DNA of 46,053 nt from an uncultured Eubacteriales bacterium (GTDB lineage Bacteria > Bacillota > Clostridia > Oscillospirales > Oscillospiraceae). The stretch covers positions 1 to 46,053 of the forward strand of contig URPU01000004.1 in assembly GCA_900549865.1 (NCBI GenBank), in the 5' to 3' direction. The notes beneath the pieces are model-generated. The model worked only from the letters and a program-made list of their open reading frames with translations. It had not been told where the DNA came from and made no database searches. This document shows positions 40,762 to 46,053 of the stretch, in pieces; position 1 is the first letter of the stretch; the number at the start of each line of letters is the position of its first letter. The translations under genes were made by a program, and so were the position numbers.

Positions 40762-41586
40762 ATGAATTACAGGCTGATAGCGTTCGACCTTGACGGAACG
40801 CTGCTCGACAGCGAGAAGAGGATACCGGCGGAGAATATCGCGGCGCTCAGGCGCGCGGCGGAAAAGGGCGCGTACATCGTGCCGGCGACGGGGCGGATAC
40901 TCGGCGGCATACCGGAGGAGCTGAGCGCCCTGCCCTTCATACGCTACTACGTGTGCATAAACGGCGCGGCCGTGATGGATGCGCAGACCGGCGAGGCGCT
41001 TTACCGCGCGGAGATACCGCTTGACACGGCGCTGCGCTTTTACGAATACATGGACACGCTGCCCGTCATATACGACTGCTATCAGGATGGCCGCGGCTGG
41101 ATGACGCGGAGGATGTATGACCGGGCGGAGGAGTTCATGCCGGACAAGGGCATACTGTGCCTGATAAAATCGCTGCGCGTGCCCGTGCCGGAGCTTAAGG
41201 CGCATCTTGCCGCGAAGGGCGAGACGCTGGAGAAGATGCAGGTGTACTTCAACGACATGGAGCTTCGCGCGCGGATGCTCAAGGAGCTGCCGGGCAGGTT
41301 CCCGGAACTTTTGTTTTCGTCATCCGTCAGCAATAATATAGAGGTGAACAGCGCCGCGGCGGGAAAGGCCAACGGCCTGCGCGCGCTGTGCCGCCATCTC
41401 GGCGTGGACATGGCGCAGACTGTCGCCTTCGGCGACGGAACGAACGACACGGACATGCTGCGCGCGGCGGGCCTCGGCGTCGCCATGGCGAACGCGATGG
41501 AGGACGTGAGAAACGCGGCGGACTATATCACGCTGTCGAATAACGACGCGGGCGTCGCCGCGGCGATAGAAAAATTCGTGCTGTAA
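40762..41586 (+). CDS. Cof-type HAD superfamily phosphatase
   Basis: 274 residues; hydrolyses small phosphorylated metabolites such as sugar phosphates. Seen: LIAFDLDGTLLDSEKRIP (motif I, Asp nucleophile), PATGRILGGIP (motif II region), a C2-type cap domain (about 85-190), EVNSAAAGKANGLRALCRHLG (motif III Lys) and VAFGDGTNDTDMLRAAGLGVAMANA (motif IV). ATG 40762 is 5 bases after GGAGG; two earlier in-frame starts overlap that site. It lies 54 bases before nagA and is probably cotranscribed, which hints at amino-sugar phosphate substrates (inference). Confidence 0.93.
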   Translation: MNYRLIAFDLDGTLLDSEKRIPAENIAALRRAAEKGAYIVPATGRILGGIPEELSALPFIRYYVCINGAAVMDAQTGEALYRAEIPLDTALRFYEYMDTLPVIYDCYQDGRGWMTRRMYDRAEEFMPDKGILCLIKSLRVPVPELKAHLAAKGETLEKMQVYFNDMELRARMLKELPGRFPELLFSSSVSNNIEVNSAAAGKANGLRALCRHLGVDMAQTVAFGDGTNDTDMLRAAGLGVAMANAMEDVRNAADYITLSNNDAGVAAAIEKFVL

Positions 41587-41640
41587 GACCCGGCGCCGGC
41601 GGCGCGGGGATAAAACATTTTCAAAGGGGGCAGATACCGC

Positions 41641-42750
41641 ATGAAAATAAGCAACGCAAGGGTGTATAGAGACGGGCGCTTCGTTCCCGGCGGGATAGAG
41701 TTCGGCGCGCGGATCACGGGCTTTGACGGCGCGGGCGGAATCGACGCGCACGGAGCATACGTCGTGCCGGGCTTCATAGACGTGCACACCCACGGCGCGG
41801 TGGGCGCGGACGTGAGCGACGGCGACGCCGCCGCGCTGCCCGGACTGAGCGAGTATTACGCCCGCCACGGCGTGACGAGCTTCTGCGCCACGACGATGAC
41901 GCTGAAGGAGCCGGCGCTCATCCGCGCCGCGGAGTGCGTCCGCGGCTTCGTCCGTCCGGAAAAGGGCGCGAAGTGCGCCGGGATACACCTTGAAGGGCCG
42001 TTCATATCCTACTCCAAGCGCGGCGCGCAGAACCCCGACAACCTCCACGCGCCGGACAGGGATATGTTCGACAGGATAAACGAGGCCTCCGGCGGCATGG
42101 TGAGGCTGATTACCGTTGCGCCGGAGATAGACGGCGCGCTGGACTTCATCCGCTACGCCTCCGGGGTGTGCACGGTCTCGCTGGGGCACAGCGCCGCCAG
42201 CTACGATCAGGCGATGGCCGGGTTTGACGCCGGGGCGCGCCACGCCACGCATCTTTTCAACGGCATGGAGCCGTTCCACCACAGAAAGCCCGGCCTTGTG
42301 GGCGCGGCGCTTGCGGCCGGGGCGGAGGCGGAGCTTATCTGCGACGGCTTCCACATCCATCCGGCGATGATAAACGCGGTGCACAAGATGTTCGGCGAAA
42401 AGCTTGTGATAATAAGCGACTCGCTGCGCTGTGCGGGAATGCCGGACGGCGAGTATGAGCTGGGCGGACTGCCGATAACCATGAAGGACGGCCTTGCAAG
42501 GCTGCATGACGGGACCATCGCCGGTTCCGCAACGAACCTTCTGCAGGAGCTGAAAAACGTCGTGAGCTACGGCATAGCGCTGGAGAGCGCGGTGTACGCC
42601 GTCACGGCCGCGCCTGCGCGAAGCATCGGCCTTTCTGACAGCATCGGCGCGCTGGACGTGGGGAAATGCGCGGACATCCTTGTGCTGGACGAGGCGCTTG
42701 AGCTTAAGGCCGCGTTCGTTGACGGGCGGCCGGTATACGGCGAATTGTAA
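41641..42750 (+). CDS. nagA: N-acetylglucosamine-6-phosphate deacetylase
   Basis: 369 residues; removes acetate from GlcNAc-6-P in amino-sugar and cell-wall recycling. Seen: GFIDVHTHGAVGADVSDGD (HxH), GIHLEGPFISYSKRGAQNP (metal Glu), SLGHSAASYDQAMAG (metal His), ATHLFNGMEPFHHRKPGLVGAAL, ICDGFHIHPAMI and IISDSLRCAGMPDGEY (catalytic Asp; the usual Ala after it is Ser here). The ribosome site aaaggggg is rather far (9-10 bases). nagB is not adjacent. Confidence 0.95.
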   Translation: MKISNARVYRDGRFVPGGIEFGARITGFDGAGGIDAHGAYVVPGFIDVHTHGAVGADVSDGDAAALPGLSEYYARHGVTSFCATTMTLKEPALIRAAECVRGFVRPEKGAKCAGIHLEGPFISYSKRGAQNPDNLHAPDRDMFDRINEASGGMVRLITVAPEIDGALDFIRYASGVCTVSLGHSAASYDQAMAGFDAGARHATHLFNGMEPFHHRKPGLVGAALAAGAEAELICDGFHIHPAMINAVHKMFGEKLVIISDSLRCAGMPDGEYELGGLPITMKDGLARLHDGTIAGSATNLLQELKNVVSYGIALESAVYAVTAAPARSIGLSDSIGALDVGKCADILVLDEALELKAAFVDGRPVYGEL

Positions 42751-42853
42751 AAATAATATGTAAATTTGCGAAAAACGGTTCCATATTGGGAAAGCTTGTG
42801 GTATTATAGGCTATGTATATGTGACCAACTGAAAACCGAAAGGAGAACATATA

Positions 42854-43660
42854 ATGAAAAGAATAATTGCACTGGCGCTCGTCATGGTCATGGCGCTCGG
42901 CCTTGCGGCCTGCGGGGCCAAGGCGGAGGACGCCAACACCGTCGGCACCGGCAAGCTTGAAACGACCGAGGGCGAGACCATACAGGACGTCTCCAAGCTG
43001 GAGCCTGCGGCCAATATCAACCCCTCCACGCTGAACATCGGCCACGCCATCAGCGAGGAGCACACGGGCGACGCATGGTATGTCAACGGCGTGCGCGGTG
43101 AGGATTACTTCTATCTCACCCCTGCCGACAACAGCAGCATCGGCCTCGCCTACGTCCTTGTTGAGAAGGGCCAGCCCGTCAAGACCGTCGTGTGCGCCAT
43201 GACGGAGGACAACCACCTTGTCGATGAAGAGGCCCCTGCCGGGGAGAGCAGCATCGACATCGTCTTTACCGACGAGTTCAAGGCTTATGATTACAAGAAC
43301 GAGACGTGGTACGTCCGCGGCGACCCGGATGTGATAAAGCAGCTTTTCATCGGCAGGGAGCTTGCCTGCCAGGATAACCCCACGAACACCATCATCCTGA
43401 GAGCTGACGGCACCGGCACGGAGCTGTTCAACGGCGAAGAGGACGCGCTCACATGGGCGCTGGACAGCGCGACGACCGTGAAGTACAACGACGGCGAATT
43501 CGACTATAGCCTTGAGATCGTCACCGACGAGAGCGGCGCTTTCATCAGCCTGTCCGAGCAGAACCACCGCATATTCGTTCCCGTGGAGAACCTGACGGCA
43601 GAGGCGGAGACGCCCGCGGCGGAGGATACCGGCGCGGAGGAAGCCCCCGCGGCGCAGTAA
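42854..43660 (+). CDS. Putative lipoprotein of unknown function
   Basis: 268 residues. Lipoprotein signal MKRIIALALVMVMALG, LAAC with Cys20, then an acidic, Asp/Glu/Thr-rich mature part with about 190 residues of mixed strands (NGVRGEDYFYLTP, YVLVEKGQPVKTVV, NETWYVRGDPDVIKQLF) and a Glu/Ala/Pro-rich tail ending EEAPAAQ. No family recognised. aaaggagaac precedes the ATG; TATTAT at 42814 is a possible -10 with a poor -35. It stands alone, ended by a terminator. Confidence 0.75.
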   Translation: MKRIIALALVMVMALGLAACGAKAEDANTVGTGKLETTEGETIQDVSKLEPAANINPSTLNIGHAISEEHTGDAWYVNGVRGEDYFYLTPADNSSIGLAYVLVEKGQPVKTVVCAMTEDNHLVDEEAPAGESSIDIVFTDEFKAYDYKNETWYVRGDPDVIKQLFIGRELACQDNPTNTIILRADGTGTELFNGEEDALTWALDSATTVKYNDGEFDYSLEIVTDESGAFISLSEQNHRIFVPVENLTAEAETPAAEDTGAEEAPAAQ

Positions 43661-43701
43661 TAATACAAGCAGCAATAATAATGCCGCGTAAACGCGGCGT
43701 G

Positions 43702-43732
43702 ATAAGGGCACGGTCGATGACCGTGCCCTTAT
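43702..43732 (+). terminator. Terminator of the lipoprotein gene
   Basis: ataagggcacggtc-gat-gaccgtgcccttat, a 14-bp stem. A smaller hairpin gccgcg/cgcggc precedes it. The mini-element follows directly. Confidence 0.78.
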
Positions 43733-43786
43733 ACTGTCAAAAACCCGGAGGGCGGCGAAACTACGTGCGGCTTTTTGGATATGCTG
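43733..43786 (+). repeat. Miniature form of the R1/R2-type element (54 nt)
   Basis: Head actgtcaaaaa and tail ctttttggatatgctg match the ends of the larger elements, with only about 25 nt between. It lies between two terminator-like hairpins (43702-43732 and 43791-43820), the same context as the long copies. Confidence 0.5.
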
Positions 43787-43790
43787 AAGC

Positions 43791-43820
43791 TGTGCCCGGC
43801 GGGAAACCCCGCCGGGCACA
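43791..43820. terminator. GC-rich hairpin, possible end of the type III operon
   Basis: tgtgcccggcggg / cccgccgggcaca, a 13-bp stem with no T-run on either side. It is the only strong hairpin downstream of the minus-strand CRISPR-Cas genes. The 43821-43900 stretch shows nothing else. Confidence 0.5.
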
Positions 43821-43900
43821 CGTGTATTTTGCGAGCATCGTTATATCAGCACGGTCTACTCTGGCGGGATGCCGCAGCCAGCGCATGGGAGAAGAATATA

Positions 43901-44098
43901 TCAATCCAACTGATAGTCGTAAATATTACGCCCCAAGCGCTGTGCGAGGGCGAGAAGCTCTTCCGGGGATGCCGTATCGACGTCAAAGGCATCCGCAAGC
44001 GCCGCGCCATAGCCGCCGCCGAAATATGCACCCATGCAGTCGTTCTTTAAATCGCGGCGGAGCGCGTCGCCGTCGATCGTGATGCCGTAATCGTCCAT
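43901..44098 (-). CDS. Small conserved-type protein (65 residues)
   Basis: MDDYGITIDGDALRRDLK, then a Gly/Ala-rich middle (GAYFGGGYGAALADAF) and ASPEELLALAQRLGRNIYDY. This resembles a broad set of short Firmicutes proteins of unknown role (DLK..y.ga.f.g......A..fd...as.eel..ia...g.d...y, from recollection). The ribosome site is ggaggg. It starts 9 bases after cas6 on the same strand, so it is in the type III operon; membership in the CRISPR system is unproven. Confidence 0.7.
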   Translation of the reverse strand: MDDYGITIDGDALRRDLKNDCMGAYFGGGYGAALADAFDVDTASPEELLALAQRLGRNIYDYQLD

Positions 44099-44107
44099 AG
44101 AGCCCTC

Positions 44108-44869
44108 CTATTCGCCCTGCGCCGTCCGCTTTTCGGCAAAGCGCACGTCAACGCCGCCCATGCCGAGGGCAGTTTTTATGCCTATGCCGCTGTACGGCGC
44201 CCAGCAGAGAAGCGCGTTCCACAGCTCCAGAAGCGGAACGGGCAGACGCGCCGTCACGGTCACGCGGCCGGTGAAGGCGGGAATATACGCATTTTTCAGA
44301 TTGTATCTGACGGTATGGAGCGAGTAATCGCTTATGCAAAGCCCCGACGCGAGCATGGCAAGCGCGTCGGCATCCGCCAGCGGGTACTCCGGGCAGAAGC
44401 TGTTCCAGCGGTTGGCAAGGCTTTGCAGGATGAGCCGCTCCTGCGGGAAGATCACATAGCTGCCGTTCTGCTTGAAGGACGCGCCCGTGATAAAACGAAG
44501 CTCCGCGCGGTTTGACGAAAGCTCCCGCCCGCGAAGGATAAGCGCCTTGAAATCCGTTTGACAGGCCGCTTCCCTGTGCGCGATGCCGATGCTGCCGGTG
44601 TGGAGCGCGATGCACTCCGCCCGTTCCAGCACGGGAGAGAAAAGCGCCGACGCCTCGTCTGTCAGCAGGTTCACGCGCCAGACCGGTGCTTTCACCTCCG
44701 CATCGTAACAGACGGACTGAGAGACCGGGTGCCCCTGCTGTATGTGCAGCTCATCGGCATACTCGACCGGTATCCCGGAGAGCAGCCACGAATACAGCTT
44801 ATAGCTGTCAGACGGCATAATGCGCATGCCGTCTGACGGGGAGAGAATGAGCTTATACGATGTTATCAA
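44108..44869 (-). CDS. cas6: CRISPR-associated endoribonuclease Cas6
   Basis: 253 residues; RAMP-fold nuclease that cuts pre-crRNA within repeats. Seen: two ferredoxin-like halves, an N-terminal KLYSWLLSGIP..ADELH region, and the C-terminal Gly-rich RAMP loop WAPYSGIGIKTALGMGGVDV. The candidate N-terminal catalytic His is not certain from sequence alone. The start codon overlaps the csm5 stop by 4 bases (ATGA). It is placed after csm5, with no csm6 between them. Confidence 0.88.
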   Translation of the reverse strand: MITSYKLILSPSDGMRIMPSDSYKLYSWLLSGIPVEYADELHIQQGHPVSQSVCYDAEVKAPVWRVNLLTDEASALFSPVLERAECIALHTGSIGIAHREAACQTDFKALILRGRELSSNRAELRFITGASFKQNGSYVIFPQERLILQSLANRWNSFCPEYPLADADALAMLASGLCISDYSLHTVRYNLKNAYIPAFTGRVTVTARLPVPLLELWNALLCWAPYSGIGIKTALGMGGVDVRFAEKRTAQGE

Positions 44870-45969
44870 GTGATATTCACCTCACAGAGACCGTAGGGGT
44901 AAAGCCGCCCGCCGCAGGAAGCATACTTCACCGTTCTGGGGGAGATGCCGCCGCCGGCATCATCCTGATGGCGGTGCCTGCTGAAAGCGCGGTCAAGCAC
45001 ATTAATGCTTGCCGCCAGCCCCGCGTGCTGCCCAAGATACGGATAGGTCAGTGTCTTGGAAAAGAACCCCGCCCCGCCGCCGAGCAGCAGCGCATTGTCA
45101 TACGACACCCGCGCCATGCCGGATGGATTAGTGAACCGCGAAAGGTATGTATCCGCGTAAAACCTATCAAACGCCTGTATGGCCGCGGTGAGGCGCTGCG
45201 CCGTTGCACAGCCCTTCAGCACGGACTGGTCAAGCGTCAGCTTGAAGTGCAGCTTTGTGCCGGGCCTTATGCACTCGCGGCAGAGGTTGATCTTATGCGT
45301 TTTCCCGTCAATACCGGCGTCGATCTTCCCGGCAAGCATCATGCAGCCGTCATCGACCGGCGCGCTGTCGGAAATGCTAACGCCGCGCAGAAAGCAGTTG
45401 ACCGCGTCGTCAGCCGCGCGCCCCTCTCTGTCCCTTTTCAGGGCGAGAGTATTGAGATATTCCCCCTCCGGGATACCCCGGCGCTTACCCTGCGGCACGG
45501 CGTGAACGGCATTTTCGCGCAGGATCATGTCCGTCAGTATGACAGTCCTGAGCGCACCCTTGACGCTGCTGCCCGGAACATAGGCCCGGCCGCTGCCGTT
45601 CCTGACAAACGCGTGGATCTCCTTCAGGGAATGCTCACCGTCCAGCGCGTCCGCCGCAGATATGACGCAGCGGCTCGCGGCGCTTATGTCGCCGAGGCGA
45701 AAGCCGCACTCAGCGGTGAGGAAACGATAAAGATCCGGCTGCGTGCCGAGCATGAAGCGCTCATATTTATCCACGAGACCCCGCTCAAGCAGCATGGGGA
45801 AAAACTTTGCCTCGTCCATCAGCACGACCTGTGCGTCCGGAACGCGGGCATAGCGCGGGTCGAGGAAAACATATTCTTTTTTCACGTAGCTTTTGCCGCT
45901 GCCGACGAACACAGGGGCCTTAGCCGTCAGCGTGAGGTCATACACCTCAAGATGCTCTTCACGTATCAA
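44866..45969 (-). CDS. csm5: Type III-A CRISPR RAMP protein Csm5
   Basis: 367 residues; caps the crRNA 3' side of the Csm effector complex. Seen: an N-terminal LTLTAKAPVFVGSGKSYVKKEYVFLD (Csm5 'P.hiGsG......Y'), YVPGSSVKGALRTVIL (RAMP G-S-S-x-K-G), and SISDSAPVDDG in the middle. The reading frame opens with TTG at 45969, overlapping the csm4 stop (TTGA), with gggggtg 5-6 bases upstream; no ATG or GTG alternative keeps the motif spacing. cas6 overlaps its end. Confidence 0.9.
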   Translation of the reverse strand: MIREEHLEVYDLTLTAKAPVFVGSGKSYVKKEYVFLDPRYARVPDAQVVLMDEAKFFPMLLERGLVDKYERFMLGTQPDLYRFLTAECGFRLGDISAASRCVISAADALDGEHSLKEIHAFVRNGSGRAYVPGSSVKGALRTVILTDMILRENAVHAVPQGKRRGIPEGEYLNTLALKRDREGRAADDAVNCFLRGVSISDSAPVDDGCMMLAGKIDAGIDGKTHKINLCRECIRPGTKLHFKLTLDQSVLKGCATAQRLTAAIQAFDRFYADTYLSRFTNPSGMARVSYDNALLLGGGAGFFSKTLTYPYLGQHAGLAASINVLDRAFSRHRHQDDAGGGISPRTVKYASCGGRLYPYGLCEVNIT

Positions 45970-46053
45970 AGCGACACCCCCAGAAGCACAGGACTTGAAT
46001 ATCTGTAAACGGGATGCTCACCGCTGCCGCCGACCTGCCGCAGACCGCTGCCG
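45966..46053 (-). CDS. csm4: Csm4, C-terminal end (cut by the window edge)
   Basis: 28 C-terminal residues are visible, ending HPVYRYSSPVLLGVSL. The G-rich stretch then HPVYRY, and the position directly before csm5, match the end of Csm4. Its stop overlaps the csm5 start. The rest of the operon (csm3, csm2, cas10) would lie beyond 46053. Confidence 0.72.
   Translation of the reverse strand, partial: GSGLRQVGGSGEHPVYRYSSPVLLGVSL

Noticed and set aside
43661..43900. CRISPR array beside the cas genes
   Set aside because: Only single hairpins and a mini-element are present; no regularly spaced direct repeats anywhere in the window.

Overview
The window is a GC-rich (by eye roughly 60%) piece of a Firmicutes chromosome, most likely a gut Clostridia of the Oscillospirales (inference). 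Supporting signs are MurT/GatD peptidoglycan amidation genes, AGGAGG-type ribosome sites, sigma-A promoters with 17-nt spacers, Gram-positive-style lipoproteins and many compact intrinsic terminators. No tRNA, rRNA, transposase or phage structural gene was seen.

Layout: (1) 1-5215: the 3' end of ATP-dependent PEP carboxykinase, a coiled-coil membrane protein, a Na/Pi-cotransporter-like protein and a flavodoxin-ferredoxin protein. (2) 5363-11186: a cobalamin riboswitch with an apparent attenuator, driving a 1795-residue secreted protein that ends in a DUF4430 domain and an alpha/alpha-barrel-like region, the two modules of animal intrinsic factor/transcobalamin in swapped order. (3) 11202-16409: a MATE exporter-dipeptidase pair behind an operator-bearing promoter, divergent from an ECF-type sigma factor, a membrane partner and a lipoprotein. 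(4) 16461-19980: repeat elements, then a GtrABC-like glycosylation trio. (5) 20258-24255: an ADP-ribose-linked operon (macrodomain-HTH, vWA, ADP-ribosylglycohydrolase) and murC. (6) 24522-28068: cca, uracil-DNA glycosylase, DUF2156 and GNAT genes. (7) 28300-32911: a large structured RNA with its own promoter, then murT-gatD, an MtaD-like deaminase and a PHP phosphoesterase. (8) 33226-38781: a very small putative lipoprotein, a TAXI-type TRAP transporter divergent from a LysR regulator, and a 5'-truncated B3/B4 gene behind a MerR-type promoter. (9) 38857-43660: split transketolase, a HAD phosphatase, nagA and a lipoprotein. (10) 43901-46053: the distal end of a type III-A CRISPR-Cas operon (csm4 end, csm5, cas6, small ORF), cut by the window edge; no CRISPR array is visible.

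The most unusual feature is a set of dispersed 50-206 nt intergenic elements at eight sites, built of consecutive hairpins. The 200-nt class is present as two near-identical copies and one strongly diverged copy in which several stems have changed in a base-pair-preserving way while loop sequences stayed constant. Full elements start with GACTGTC, end with TTTTTTGACAtGCTG or close variants, and sit next to gene terminators, twice between two copies of the same terminator hairpin. They look like a mobile or retained structured-RNA family. Other items worth attention are the B12-controlled intrinsic-factor-like protein, the unassigned ~265-nt RNA at 28339-28602, and the fold-back inverted duplication at the broken end of the B3/B4 gene.
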